Positions 46,688 to 56,271 of a DNA stretch of 64,000 bases are shown piece after piece. The stretch comes from Streptomyces rimosus (GTDB lineage: Bacteria; Actinomycetota; Actinomycetes; Streptomycetales; Streptomycetaceae). The notes under the pieces were generated by a model. It made no database searches. It was not told the origin of the DNA and worked only from the letters and a program-made list of their open reading frames with translations. Position numbers and translations under genes: made by a program. How positions within the stretch are numbered: position 1 is the stretch's first letter; the number at the start of each line of letters is the position of its first letter. The stretch is from the NCBI RefSeq assembly GCF_008704655.1, contig NZ_CP023688.1:2604001-2668000 (forward strand), read 5' to 3'.

Positions 46688-47512
46688 ATGGAACGAACGA
46701 TGTCCCCGCCCGCGCGGCTGGCCGCCGAGCTCATGCCCGCCGGCGCGGCGGAGCGCTGGACGGCGCTGCTGCGTCCGGCGGTGCGCCTGACCCGCCCGGA
46801 CGACCGCCGCGCCCCGCTCGCCGGGCCGCCCGTGGGGTATCTGGGCGGCCGTCCCGAGCTGCCGGACGACGTGCCGTGGCCGGTGTGGGAGGGGAACGGA
46901 CCGCTCACGTTCGTCGCTTCGCTGTCGCTGTCCGCACTGGCCGGCGCGGACCTGGACATACCCCTGCCCGAGGACGGCACGCTGCTGTTCTTCGTGTCCT
47001 ACGGCCCCGGGCAGGGCGACGGCGTGCCCGGCCTCGGCCCGGAGGGGCAGCGGGGCGCCCGCGTCGTGTACGTACCCGAGGGCACGCCCGTCGCCGAGCG
47101 CCGGGTTCCCGGGGGCCTCGAAGAGCCGTACCGCCGTGTCCCGCTGTCGGCCGAGCCGGAGATGACGTGGCCCGACCGCGAGGAGTTCTGGCTGGGGGAT
47201 CTGGTGGGTGCCTCACCCGGTGACGAGCTTCCGGAGTGGGTGGACGCCTTCGACGACGCCTTGATCGACCTCTCACCCAAGATATGGCACCGCGTGGGCG
47301 GCTACCCCATACCCATACAGGGCGGCTTGGACTGCGACTTCCTCGGTGCGGACGAGGACCCGGACGACTGGGTGCTGCTCGCCCAGATCGACAGCGACGA
47401 CCGGGCCCGGATGGAGTGGGTCCACCAGGGCACCCTGTACTGGCTGATATCCCGGGCGGACCTGGCCGCGCGCAACTTCGCGGGAGCGCGCTTCACCTGG
47501 CAGTTCCTCTAG
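46688..47512 (+). CDS. YwqG-like DUF1963 protein
   Basis: The 274-residue soluble protein has the family motifs YLGGRPELPDDVPWP and LTFVASLSLSAL, and an end that reads GTLYWLISRADLAARNF. The function of the family is unknown. ATG 46688 is used, with ATG 46700 as alternative; no good ribosome site was found. The long upstream frame is composition only. It is convergent with the acyl-CoA dehydrogenase gene, with a 30-base gap and no hairpin. Confidence 0.75.
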   Translation: MERTMSPPARLAAELMPAGAAERWTALLRPAVRLTRPDDRRAPLAGPPVGYLGGRPELPDDVPWPVWEGNGPLTFVASLSLSALAGADLDIPLPEDGTLLFFVSYGPGQGDGVPGLGPEGQRGARVVYVPEGTPVAERRVPGGLEEPYRRVPLSAEPEMTWPDREEFWLGDLVGASPGDELPEWVDAFDDALIDLSPKIWHRVGGYPIPIQGGLDCDFLGADEDPDDWVLLAQIDSDDRARMEWVHQGTLYWLISRADLAARNFAGARFTWQFL

Positions 47513-47542
47513 AACCCTCCGCTGAAGCGCGCCCCGTCCGGC

Positions 47543-49462
47543 TCAGCGGATCGGCCGGTGGACGTTCTCCTTGGCCGACGGTCCGGGTGTCGCGTCGGCG
47601 ATCCAGGGGCCGTCGCCGCTCGGGTCCACGACGCCCTCCTCCAGCCAGGCGTACGTACCGGTCAGCACGCCCGAGACGACCTTGCGGTCCAGGTCGTCGG
47701 TGTTGGTCCACAGCCGCCCGAAGAGCTCGTCCACGCGGATGCGGGCCTGCCGGCAGAACACGTCGGCGAGCTGGTGCGCCTCGCGGCCGTGGTCGTCGGT
47801 GGCGCGCAGGTGCTCGGCCCGTACGACGGCCGCGCTCATGGCGAACAGTTCGGCGCCGATGTCCACGATCCGGCCGAGGAAGCCCTGTTTGGTCTCCATC
47901 CGGCCCTGCCAGCGGGACATGGCGTAGAAGGTGGACCGGGCCAGCTTGCGCGCTGCCCGCTCCACGTACCGCAGGTGCCCGGCGAGTTCCCCGAACTCCG
48001 TGTACGTACGCGGTAGTTGACCGGGCCCGGCGACCAGCTTGGGCAGCCAGCGGGCGTAGAACGTACCGGCCTTGGCGGCGGCCCTGCCCTTGTCGCCGAG
48101 CGACTTCTCGGGGTCGATGAGGTCACCGGCCACGGACAGGTGCGCGTCCACCGCCTCGCGGGCGATGAGCAGGTGCATGATCTCCGAGGAGCCCTCGAAG
48201 ATCCGGTTGATGCGCAGATCGCGCAGGATCTGCTCGGCGGGCACGGCGCGCTCGCCGCGGGCCGCGAGGGAGGCCGCGGTCTCGAAGCCCCGGCCGCCGC
48301 GGATCTGTACGAGTTCGTCGGCCATCAGCCAGCCCATCTCGGAGCCGTACAGCTTGGCCAGTGCCGCCTCGATGCGGATGTCGTTGCGGTCCTCGTCCGC
48401 CATCTGGGAGGACAGGTCGACCACGGCCTCCAGCGCGAAGGTGGTGGCCGCGATGAAGGAGATCTTGGAACCGACCGCCTCGTGCTCGGCGATCGGCTTG
48501 CCCCACTGCTCACGGGCCGCGGACCACTCACGGGCGATCTTCAGACACCACTTGCCGGCGCCGACGCACATGGCGGGCAGCGAGAGGCGGCCGGTGTTGA
48601 GCGTGGTCAGCGCGATCTTCAGGCCGGCGCCCTCGGGTCCGATGCGGTTCGCGGCGGGCACCCGTACGCGGTGGAAGCGGGTGACGCCGTTCTCGATGCC
48701 GCGCAGGCCCATGAAGGCGTTGCGGTTCTCGACGGTGACGCCCTCGGCGGCGGCCTCCACGACGAACGCTGTGATGCCGCCCTTGTGGCCCTCGCTCTTC
48801 GGGACGCGCGCCATGACCACGAGGAGGTCGGCGACGACCCCGTTGGTGGTCCACAGCTTGACGCCGTCCAGGACGTAGTCCTCGCCGTCGGGCACCGCCA
48901 TGGTCGCCAGCCGGGCCGGGTCGGAGCCCACGTCCGGCTCGGTGAGCAGGAACGCCGAGATGTCCGTCCGGGCGCAGCGCGGCAGGAAGGTGTCCTTCTG
49001 CTCCTGGGTGCCGAACAGTTTCAGCGGCTGCGGTACGCCGATCGACTGATGCGCGGAGAGCAGCGCGCCGATGGCGGGGTTGGCGGAGCCGACGAGGGCG
49101 AGCGCCTTGTTGTAGTAGACCTGCGTGAGGCCGAGGCCGCCGTACTTGGTGTCGATCTTCATACCGAGCGCGCCGATCTCCTTGAGACCGTCGATGGTCT
49201 CGTCGGGGATCTGCGCCTCGCGTTCGATGCGGGCGCCGTCGATCTTCGTCTCGCAGAAGTCGCGGAGCTTGGCGAGGAACTCCTCACCGCGCTGGGCGTC
49301 CTCGGTGGCGGGGGTGGGGTGCGGATGGATGAGGTCGAGCCGGAAGCGGCCCAGGAACAGTTCCTTGGCGAAGCTGGGCTTGCGCCAGTCCTGCTCCCGG
49401 GCGGCCTCGGCGACCTGCCGGGCCTCGCGCTCGGACACATTGCGGGTGGATGGAGCGGTCAT
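47543..49462 (-). CDS. Large acyl-CoA dehydrogenase
   Basis: The 639-residue flavoenzyme is longer than the common 380-residue type. It has N-terminal helical, beta-barrel and helical ACAD domains plus a C-terminal extension of about 180 residues, as in very-long-chain enzymes. Motifs are AFLLTEPDVGSDPA, KLWTTNG and RINRIFEGSSEIMHLLIAR, the last holding the likely catalytic Glu area. It oxidises an acyl-CoA at C2-C3; chain length cannot be told. ATG 49462 has GGCGAGGTGAG upstream at rather long spacing. Confidence 0.9.
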   Translation of the reverse strand: MTAPSTRNVSEREARQVAEAAREQDWRKPSFAKELFLGRFRLDLIHPHPTPATEDAQRGEEFLAKLRDFCETKIDGARIEREAQIPDETIDGLKEIGALGMKIDTKYGGLGLTQVYYNKALALVGSANPAIGALLSAHQSIGVPQPLKLFGTQEQKDTFLPRCARTDISAFLLTEPDVGSDPARLATMAVPDGEDYVLDGVKLWTTNGVVADLLVVMARVPKSEGHKGGITAFVVEAAAEGVTVENRNAFMGLRGIENGVTRFHRVRVPAANRIGPEGAGLKIALTTLNTGRLSLPAMCVGAGKWCLKIAREWSAAREQWGKPIAEHEAVGSKISFIAATTFALEAVVDLSSQMADEDRNDIRIEAALAKLYGSEMGWLMADELVQIRGGRGFETAASLAARGERAVPAEQILRDLRINRIFEGSSEIMHLLIAREAVDAHLSVAGDLIDPEKSLGDKGRAAAKAGTFYARWLPKLVAGPGQLPRTYTEFGELAGHLRYVERAARKLARSTFYAMSRWQGRMETKQGFLGRIVDIGAELFAMSAAVVRAEHLRATDDHGREAHQLADVFCRQARIRVDELFGRLWTNTDDLDRKVVSGVLTGTYAWLEEGVVDPSGDGPWIADATPGPSAKENVHRPIR

Positions 49463-49702
49463 GAGGGGCTCACCTCGCCGCGGAGTCGGGTCACGGAGTG
49501 GGTCGGTGGGGACCGGGCGCCCCGCGGTCACGGAATCCGGCGTTCCGTACCGGTCGGCGCCGGGCCGGTGTGCGTACGGCGCTCCCGCCGCCGTCCGGCT
49601 ACCGGTCAGTGCTACTTGTGAGTCTGTACCCGTTCCGTTCGACTTGCACCAGACTCCGCGGCACGGAACGGGGCGGACGGCGCCCCTCCCGCCCCGCCCG
49701 CC

Positions 49703-50389
49703 TCAGCGGGCGCCCGGCGTGACCAGCCCCGTCTCGTACGCCAGCACCACGGCCTGGGCGCGGCTGCACAGCCCCAGCTTGGCCATCGTCCGGTTCAGAT
49801 GCGTCTTGACCGTGGCCTCGCTGATCACCAGCCGGGCCGCGATCTCGGGGTTGGACAGGCCCTTGGCGGTGTGCCGCAGCACCTCCAGCTCGCGGGCGGT
49901 GAGCGCCTGGAGGGTCTCGGGCCCGTCCGCCGCCTCCCGGCCCGGTTCGTCGCGCTGGCGCGCGTACGCCTCGACCAGCCTGCGGGTGACGCTCGGCGCG
50001 AAGAGCATGTCGCCGCCCGCGACGGTGGCGAGGGCCGAGAGCAGCCGCTGCGGCGGGGTGTCCTTCAGCAGGAAGCCGCTGGCTCCGGCGCGCAGCGCCG
50101 CGTAGACGTACTCGTCCAGGTCGAAGGTGGTCAGCACCACGACGCGCGGGGCCGGCTCGCCCGCCTCGGCCGCGCCGCGCAGGATGCGCTCGGTGGCGGT
50201 GATGCCGCTGACGCCGGGCATCCGGATGTCCATCAGGATCACATCGGGGCGGTGTTCGGCGGCCAGCCGGACCGCCTCCTCGCCGTCCGACGCCTCGGCC
50301 ACCACCTCGACGTCGGGCGCGGCCCGCAGCAGGGCGGCGACGCCGGCCCGGATGAGGACCTGGTCATCGGCCACCAGCACCCTGATCAT
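49703..50389 (-). CDS. LuxR/NarL-family response regulator
   Basis: The 228-residue protein has a receiver domain with the phosphorylation site Asp54 (ILMDIRMPG), acidic pair DD at 8-9 and Lys in LLKDTPP. A C-terminal LuxR helix-turn-helix has LTARELEVLRHTAKGLSNPEIA. ATG 50389 lies inside the end of the kinase gene (26-base overlap), so the two are a coupled pair. Target genes cannot be inferred. Confidence 0.93.
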   Translation of the reverse strand: MIRVLVADDQVLIRAGVAALLRAAPDVEVVAEASDGEEAVRLAAEHRPDVILMDIRMPGVSGITATERILRGAAEAGEPAPRVVVLTTFDLDEYVYAALRAGASGFLLKDTPPQRLLSALATVAGGDMLFAPSVTRRLVEAYARQRDEPGREAADGPETLQALTARELEVLRHTAKGLSNPEIAARLVISEATVKTHLNRTMAKLGLCSRAQAVVLAYETGLVTPGAR

Positions 50390-51683
50390 GCTCTGTCGTC
50401 CCTTTCCGAGGCGGTGCCGGCCCCGCCCCGGGGTGGACGGGCAGGGTGAGCCGCACCTGGAAGCCGCCGCCCGGGAGAGGCCCGGCCCGCAGACTGCCGC
50501 CGTAAATCCTGGCCCGCTCGCGCATCCCTATCAACCCGTGTCCGGTCGATACATGGCCGGAAGTCGCCGGTGGAGCGGCGGCTTCCGCGGGCGGGCCGCC
50601 GTCGTCGCGCACCTCGACCGTGAGGCGTTCGGCGCCGTGGTGGACGAGCACCACGACGCGGGCGCCCCGTGCGTGCTTGAGGGCGTTGGTCAGCGCTTCC
50701 TGCACGACGCGGTAGGCGCACTGTTCCAGCCCCGGCGCGTACGGCCGCCGCTCCCCCGTCGTCCGCAGCTCGGCCGGCAGCCCCGCGGCCCGTACCCGCT
50801 CGACGACCCCGCCGATCCGGTCGAGGCCCGGCGCCGGTTCGTAGGCCGCGGCGTCCTCGCCTTCGCCCGTTTCCGAGCGGTCCACGGCGGCCGGGCCGCC
50901 CGCCATCTCCCGCGGGTCCACGCGCAGGACGGCCAGCAGCCGCCGCATCTCCTCCAGCGCCTCGCCGCTGGTCCCGGCGATGGTGCCGAGTGCGCGCCGG
51001 GCGGTGTCCGGGTCGGAGGCGAAGACGTACCCGGCCAGCCCGGCCTGTACGGAGATCACGGACATGTGGTGGGCGACCACGTCGTGCAGTTCGCGGGCGA
51101 TGCGCACCCGTTCGTCGGCGACGGCGCGCCGGGCGTTCTCCTCCTTCTCGCGACGCAGTTGCCCGGCCATCTCGGTGAGCCGGACGTTGCGTTCGGCGGA
51201 GGTGCGGGCGACGTTGCCGAACCAGCACAGGATGACCGTGTACAGCACGCTCTGCCCGAGCGTGGTCGGCCAGGCGCTCTCGTTGCCCGTCGTACCGGCG
51301 AAGTTCCACAGCGCGGCCAGCAGCACGGAGCAGCCCGCGGCGACGCGCGGGGGGCGGTGGGAGGCGACGGTGTAGAGCGCCATCAGGCCCGCGAGGCTGT
51401 TGACGACGGGCCAGTAGTCCAGCGCGATGTAGGCGAACCACAGGAGGAAGACACTCAGGCACACCGCGACGGGGGCCCGCCTGCGGGCCACGAGCAGCAG
51501 GTTGATCAGGCAGGTCAGTACGGAGCCGAGGCCGTCCAGACGGTGCCAGCCGGCGGGCGCGTTGTCGTGGCCGAGCAGCAGCGACACGGTCGCGAAGGCC
51601 GCGGCGACGGCCGTGTCCAGAGCGAACGGCGAGGGTTTCCGCACCCACCGTCGCACCACCCCGGCCACCCCGCCCCTGCGCAC
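50364..51683 (-). CDS. Sensor histidine kinase, HisKA_3 type
   Basis: The 439-residue NarL-group kinase has four or five N-terminal membrane helices (20-155) with little outside domain. The dimerisation domain has His200 in ARELHDVVAHHMSVI. The ATPase domain has VVQEALTNALKHA (N-box) and GHGLIGMRERA (G-box). The Pro/Gly tail overlaps the regulator gene. The poor extracellular part suggests it senses the membrane itself, as in many Streptomyces kinases, which is inference. Start is GTG 51683. Confidence 0.92.
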   Translation of the reverse strand: MRRGGVAGVVRRWVRKPSPFALDTAVAAAFATVSLLLGHDNAPAGWHRLDGLGSVLTCLINLLLVARRRAPVAVCLSVFLLWFAYIALDYWPVVNSLAGLMALYTVASHRPPRVAAGCSVLLAALWNFAGTTGNESAWPTTLGQSVLYTVILCWFGNVARTSAERNVRLTEMAGQLRREKEENARRAVADERVRIARELHDVVAHHMSVISVQAGLAGYVFASDPDTARRALGTIAGTSGEALEEMRRLLAVLRVDPREMAGGPAAVDRSETGEGEDAAAYEPAPGLDRIGGVVERVRAAGLPAELRTTGERRPYAPGLEQCAYRVVQEALTNALKHARGARVVVLVHHGAERLTVEVRDDGGPPAEAAAPPATSGHVSTGHGLIGMRERARIYGGSLRAGPLPGGGFQVRLTLPVHPGAGPAPPRKGTTEHDQGAGGR

Positions 51684-51890
51684 GGCCGCAGCGTAACCCG
51701 GGCGGCACGGCGGGGCATCGAACCGGAGGAGGCGGTCCGGCTACCGCGGAAGTTGTACGTCCGGCCGGGAGCTACCACGGAAGTCACGCGCGCTTTTCCA
51801 CCCGTGACGGGACGCCCCGGCGCACGGGGCGCGCGTACGGTCGCAGAGCGACACCGCACCACGGCGCCGCCACGGGGGAACGGGGGAGGC

Positions 51891-51923
51891 AGCGCGCTCC
51901 GGGACGCGGTCCCGGAGCGCGCT
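51891..51923 (-). terminator. Terminator after the aldehyde dehydrogenase gene
   Basis: A perfect 15-base stem (51891-51905 with 51909-51923) and 3-base loop lie 24 bases past the stop codon. Confidence 0.8.
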
Positions 51924-51946
51924 GCTCGTCTTCCCGAGGCCGGCTT

Positions 51947-53392
51947 CTAAAGGTCCAGCCCCGTGAGGACCAGCACCCGCTCGTACGTGTAGTCCTCCAT
52001 CGCGAAGCGCACGCCCTCGCGCCCCACGCCGGACTGCTTGGCGCCGCCGTACGGCATCTGGTCCGCGCGGTAGGAGGGCACATCGCCGATGATCACGCCG
52101 CCGACCTCCAGCTCCCGGTGCGCCCGGAAGGCGGCCTGCACGTCGTGCGTGAACACGCCCGCCTGGAGGCCGTACTTGGAGTCGTTGACGGCGGCGAACG
52201 CCGCTTCCTCGCCGTCCACCTTCGTCAGGCTGAGGACCGGTCCGAAGACCTCCTCGCAGGCCAGCGTCACACCGGCCGGCACGCCCTCCAGGACGGTCGG
52301 GGCGTAGGAGGCGCCGTCCCGCTTGCCGCCCGCGAGCAGCTTCGCGCCCGCGCCGACGGCCTCGTCCACCCACGCCTCGACGCGCTTGGCGGCGTCCTCG
52401 CTGACCAGCGGGCCGACCTCGGTCTCGTCGTCCGACGGGTCGCCGGTGACCTGCGCGTTGACGGCGGCCACGATCTTCGGCACCAGCCGGTCGTAGACGG
52501 ACGCGTCGGCGATCACCCGCTGCACCGAGATGCAGGACTGGCCGCCCTGGTAGTTGGAGAAGGTGGCGATGCGCTGCGCCGCCCAGTCCAGGTCGGCCTC
52601 GGAGGCGAAGTCGGCCAGCACCACGGCCGCCCCGTTGCCGCCCAGTTCGAGGGTGCAGTGCTTGCGCGGCACCGAGTCCATGATCGCGTAGCCGACCTTC
52701 TCGGACCCGGTGAAGGAGATCACCGGCAGCCGCTCGTCCTGGACCAGCGCGGGCATCCGGTCGTTGGACACCGGCAGGATCGACCAGGAGCCGGCCGGCA
52801 GGTCGGTCTCGGCCAGCAGCTCGCCGAGGATCAGGCCGGACAGCGGGGTGGCCGGGGCGGGCTTGAGGATGATCGGCACGCCCGCCGCGATCGCCGGGGC
52901 GATCTTGTGGGCGCAGAGGTTGAGCGGGAAGTTGAAGGGCGCGATGCCCAGCACCGTGCCGCGCGGGAAGCGGCGGGTCAGCGCGAGCCGGCCGGCGCCG
53001 CCCGCGTCGGTGTCCAGACGCTGCGCCTCGCCGCCGTTGAAGCGGCGGGCCTCCTCGGCCGCGAACCGGAAGACGGACACGGCCCGGCCCACTTCGCCGC
53101 GGGCCCACTTCATGGGCTTGCCGTTCTCGGCGGAGATCAGCCGGGCGATCTCCTCCGTGCGCTCCACCAGGCGCCGCTGCACATGGTCCAGGGCCGCCGC
53201 GCGTACGTGCGCGGGGGTTGCGGACAGCTCGGCCTGTACGGCGACGGAGGCCGCGACGGCCTCCTCGACCTGCGCCTCGGTGGGAACGCTCACCGTGCCG
53301 ACGAGACGGCCGTCCCAGGGGGAGGTGACGGCGAAGGTGTCCTCGCCGGTGGCCTGGCGACCGGCGAGCCAAAAGGCGGTGGGAGAAGTCAC
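51947..53392 (-). CDS. NAD(P)-dependent aldehyde dehydrogenase (succinate-semialdehyde-type)
   Basis: The 481-residue enzyme oxidises an aldehyde to the acid. It has catalytic Cys287 (GGQSCISVQR), general base Glu249 (TLELGGNG), cofactor motifs PFNFPLN and FTGSEKVG, and FGPVLSL near the end. Neighbouring gabT, a PucR-type regulator and a Rid-family protein suggest succinate semialdehyde from GABA as substrate, which is inference; glyceraldehyde- or other semialdehyde-dehydrogenase roles remain possible. GTG 53392 (TSPTAFWLAG) is used because upstream sequence is repetitive noncoding DNA. Confidence 0.88.
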   Translation of the reverse strand: MTSPTAFWLAGRQATGEDTFAVTSPWDGRLVGTVSVPTEAQVEEAVAASVAVQAELSATPAHVRAAALDHVQRRLVERTEEIARLISAENGKPMKWARGEVGRAVSVFRFAAEEARRFNGGEAQRLDTDAGGAGRLALTRRFPRGTVLGIAPFNFPLNLCAHKIAPAIAAGVPIILKPAPATPLSGLILGELLAETDLPAGSWSILPVSNDRMPALVQDERLPVISFTGSEKVGYAIMDSVPRKHCTLELGGNGAAVVLADFASEADLDWAAQRIATFSNYQGGQSCISVQRVIADASVYDRLVPKIVAAVNAQVTGDPSDDETEVGPLVSEDAAKRVEAWVDEAVGAGAKLLAGGKRDGASYAPTVLEGVPAGVTLACEEVFGPVLSLTKVDGEEAAFAAVNDSKYGLQAGVFTHDVQAAFRAHRELEVGGVIIGDVPSYRADQMPYGGAKQSGVGREGVRFAMEDYTYERVLVLTGLDL

Positions 53393-53542
53393 AGTGGGTC
53401 CCGGCCCTTCCGAAGTGGGGGTGGTACGGACGGCCCCGCGGGGGCCTGGGTCCACCGTAGGGGCGGGGTACGGCCGGAGCGTTTGTCCGGCACGTAGTAG
53501 TCGTACGGCGCGGCTTGCCGCATTGGCGTACGGGGCGCCGCC

Positions 53543-53734
53543 CGGCGCTACATGGGCCGCCCCGCGCCATGCGGGCCACCCCTGCGCCACGCGAGCCACC
53601 GCCCCGCGCCACACAGGCCACCGCTCCGCGCCACGCAGGCCGCCCCGCGCCACACGGGCCACCGCTCCGCACCACACAGGCCGCCCCGCGCCATACGAGC
53701 CACCGCCCCGCGCCGCATGGGCCGCCGCCCCGCG
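53543..53734. repeat. Degenerate minisatellite between aldehyde dehydrogenase and pucR-type gene
   Basis: About nine units of 19-22 bases follow one another, each a variant of GGCC(GC/ACCG)CCCCGCGCCA(C/T)(A/G)C. They keep all frames open and so produce long spurious frames on both strands. They reach to the stop codon of the regulator gene. Nothing else is seen in the 342-base gap. Confidence 0.75.
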
Positions 53735-55396
53735 CTACGTGGTGCCGCCCCCGTACGGTTCCGTGACCGCCGCCGTCGTCTTCAGCGCCAGCCACAGCTC
53801 CATGCGCACGTCCGGGTCGTCCAGCGAGCGCCCCAGGATCTCCTCCACCCGCCGCATCCGGTAACGCAGCGTGTGCCGGTGCACGCCCAGGTCGGCGGCT
53901 GCCGCGTCCCACTGGCCGTGCCGGGACAGCCAGGCCCGCAGGGAGGCGACGAGGTCGCCGCGGCCGGTGGCGTCATGCTCGTGCAGGGCGCGCAGCAGGC
54001 CGTCCGCGAAGGCCCGTACGGCGTCGTCGGCGAGCAGCGGCAGGACCGACCCGGCCGCCACGTCCTCGTGCTCGACGAGCACCCGGCCTCGGCGGCGGGC
54101 GACGGAGAGGGCCTGTTCCGCCTGGCGGTAGGCGTGCGCGGCGTCCCGCGGCCCGGAGGGCGCGGACAGGCCGATGGCCAGGCCCTCGCCGGAGCGCCCC
54201 GCCTCCGCGCGCGCCGCGCGCCCACGGGGCAGCGGCTGCCCGCCGAACCGGGCCTCGGCCGTCGCGGCATGCTCAGCGCACGCCTCGGCGGCGGCCCCGC
54301 CGTCGGCGGCCAGGACGACCAGCCTGCCGCCCTCCGGCACGGCCAGCACCGCCTCGCCGGTGCGGGCCGCCGCCGACTCCATGGCGTCGGCGAGTGCGTC
54401 CAGGGCGGGCGGGCCGCCCGCGGACTCCGCGCCGTCCGCGCCGTCCGCAGCGACCGATTCGGCCACCACCACCCGGAACGGGGCATCCAGAAGCCCGCCG
54501 TACAGCCGGCCCGCGACCGCCCGCGCGTGGTCCGGCTCGCCCGCCAGCAGCATGCGCAGCACCGCGGCGCCGAGCCGCTGCTCCGCCTCCTGAAGGGCGC
54601 GGGAGCGCTCGGTGGTCAGGGTCAGCAGGGCGACGGCGGAGTGCACGGCGAAGCGCTCGGCGGTGCCCAGGGGCGCGCCCGTGCCGACCGCGAGCACGCC
54701 GCGGGCGCGGCGGCCGGTGCCCAGCGACTGCAGCTCCACCCGGTCGTCACCGGCCGCCTCGCTGACCACGGAGCTGGCGGGGGCGGGGCGCTCGCGCAGC
54801 CGCCCCACGTCGTCGCCGAGCCGGGCGGCACGGCGGGCCGCCCAGTCGGGGGCCGCCGCGACCACCGCGCCGGACGCGTCGTACAGCGCGGCCCAGCCCT
54901 TGAGGTGCGCGGCGAGCCGGGCCAGCAGCTCGGCCGGGCCCTCGGCACCGAGCGCCGCCCGGGTCAGCTCGCGCTGCGCCTCGAAGCCCTCGGTCACCGC
55001 GCGGTACTGGTCGGCGGCGACCGCGGCGGAAACGGCCTTGCTGATGGCGATGAACGGGGTGCTGCGGGGCACGCCCAGCAGCGGCAGCGCCTCCTCCTCG
55101 GCGGCGGTGACCAGCGCCTGGGGCACGTCCTCGTAGTTGACGCCGACCGCGAAGCCGAGCCCGACGACACCGGCGCCCGCGACCCGCCGCACATACCTGC
55201 GGGCGGTCTCCGGGTCCTCGGCGTCCAGCTTGAGGGCGGTGATGAGCAGCAGCTCACCGCCTTCCATGTACGGCACCGGGTCGATCAACTCGCTGGCGTG
55301 CGCCCAGCGCACGGGGGTGGCCAGCCGGTCCGCGCCCGCGAGCACCGTCAGCTTGAGCGCGGAGTGGTGGACCAGGGAGGCGAGCGTGTGCGGCAT
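53735..55396 (-). CDS. PucR/CdaR-family transcriptional regulator
   Basis: The 553-residue regulator has an N-terminal PucR domain (about 10-125, with GELLLITALKL), a central GGDEF-like CdaR region and a C-terminal helix-turn-helix ending QWDAAAADLGVHRHTLRYRMRRVEEILGR. Regulators of this family govern purine, GABA and amino-acid catabolism by sensing a metabolite. Here it lies between an aldehyde dehydrogenase and a Rid gene, with gabT nearby, so control of GABA use is likely (inference). It is divergent from the Rid gene across 361 bases. Confidence 0.88.
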   Translation of the reverse strand: MPHTLASLVHHSALKLTVLAGADRLATPVRWAHASELIDPVPYMEGGELLLITALKLDAEDPETARRYVRRVAGAGVVGLGFAVGVNYEDVPQALVTAAEEEALPLLGVPRSTPFIAISKAVSAAVAADQYRAVTEGFEAQRELTRAALGAEGPAELLARLAAHLKGWAALYDASGAVVAAAPDWAARRAARLGDDVGRLRERPAPASSVVSEAAGDDRVELQSLGTGRRARGVLAVGTGAPLGTAERFAVHSAVALLTLTTERSRALQEAEQRLGAAVLRMLLAGEPDHARAVAGRLYGGLLDAPFRVVVAESVAADGADGAESAGGPPALDALADAMESAAARTGEAVLAVPEGGRLVVLAADGGAAAEACAEHAATAEARFGGQPLPRGRAARAEAGRSGEGLAIGLSAPSGPRDAAHAYRQAEQALSVARRRGRVLVEHEDVAAGSVLPLLADDAVRAFADGLLRALHEHDATGRGDLVASLRAWLSRHGQWDAAAADLGVHRHTLRYRMRRVEEILGRSLDDPDVRMELWLALKTTAAVTEPYGGGTT

Positions 55397-55757
55397 GGGA
55401 CCTTCGGGGGCGTCGGCGGGGCGGGCGGTGCGGTGACGGTCGGTGATCTTCGCCGTCCCGTATGAACGGTCGCTCCCGATTCTGCCTCAGCGGAAGGGTG
55501 CGGGGGTGGGTTCGTTCGGGGATAGGGCCGTACGGGGCGGGGCGGCCCCGTACGGGTGGCGGGCGGACGCGGTCGGCGTGCGCGCCGTCGCCCACCGCGC
55601 CGACGGCCCCGTGCGGGTGGCGGGCGGGGCGGCCCCGTACAGACGGTGGCCGGGCCGGTCCCGGCCGGGGAAAACCGGTGGACGCACCCGGCCCCGCCGT
55701 GAGCTGATCGGCACCGACCGATCCGGCACCACGCAGACGCCGTCCGAAGGAGCCCCG
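55397..55757. other. Divergent control region of regulator and Rid genes
   Basis: The region is 361 bases with no gene. Near 55528-55660 the words CCCCGTACGG and GGTGGCGGGCGG recur several times, including a hairpin at 55528-55555. GAAGGAG at 55746-55752 is the Rid ribosome site. Promoter boxes were not identified. Confidence 0.5.
55528..55555. promoter_or_regulatory. Palindrome in divergent region, possible operator
   Basis: CCGTACGGGGC (55528-55538) is the exact inverse of GCCCCGTACGG (55545-55555) with six bases between, about midway between the two divergent starts (131 and 202 bases). It could be the binding site of the PucR-family regulator. Confidence 0.4.
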
Positions 55758-56216
55758 ATGGCCCGCTTCACGACCGTGCCCGGCCTGTTCCCGCCCCCGC
55801 GCTACTCGCACGCCGCCGTCGTCGAGGCAGGTGAGCGCCTGGTCTTCACCGCGGGCGCGGTGCCGCTCGACGCGGACGGCAACCTCGTCGGCCCCGGCGA
55901 CGTCGCCACCCAGACCCGCCAGGTACTCGGCAACCTCGCCACCCAGCTGGAGGCGGCCGGCAGCGGCCTGGACCGGGTGATCGCCAGCACGGTGTACGTG
56001 GCCGCCACCACCACCGAGGCGCTCTCCACCGCCTGGGAAGAGGTCCGCGCCTCGGCCCTCTCCACGGGCCCGCATACGTCCACGCTCGTGGGCGTCACCG
56101 TGCTCGGTTATCCGGGGCAGCTGGTGGAGATCACGGCGACGGGCGTGGTGCGGGAGGACCCGGTCGATTCCGCGCCGCATGGGGCCGCACGGCGGGAGGA
56201 ACGGGGCGGGCTCTGA
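55758..56216 (+). CDS. Rid-family (YjgF/UK114) protein without the deaminase arginine
   Basis: The 152-residue trimeric-fold protein has PPRYSHAAVVEAGERLVFTAGAVPLD, the Rid opening, and ASTVYVA. In true RidA an Arg in the motif around CVEVARLP binds the imine substrate. Here the equivalent stretch reads LVGVTVLGYP, with no Arg, so it belongs to a Rid subgroup not expected to deaminate enamines. A polar tail of about 20 residues follows. ATG 55758 has a strong GAAGGAG site. It is divergent from the PucR-type regulator. Confidence 0.82.
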   Translation: MARFTTVPGLFPPPRYSHAAVVEAGERLVFTAGAVPLDADGNLVGPGDVATQTRQVLGNLATQLEAAGSGLDRVIASTVYVAATTTEALSTAWEEVRASALSTGPHTSTLVGVTVLGYPGQLVEITATGVVREDPVDSAPHGAARREERGGL

Positions 56217-56271
56217 CGCGGCTCGGCGAGACGGCCGACCGCGGCGACTTCGATCCGTTCACCGGCGGCAA

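Noticed and set aside
53393..53677. N-terminal extension of the aldehyde dehydrogenase with VARVARGG repeats
   Set aside because: It is created by the 20-base tandem repeat. The enzyme family starts near GTG 53392.
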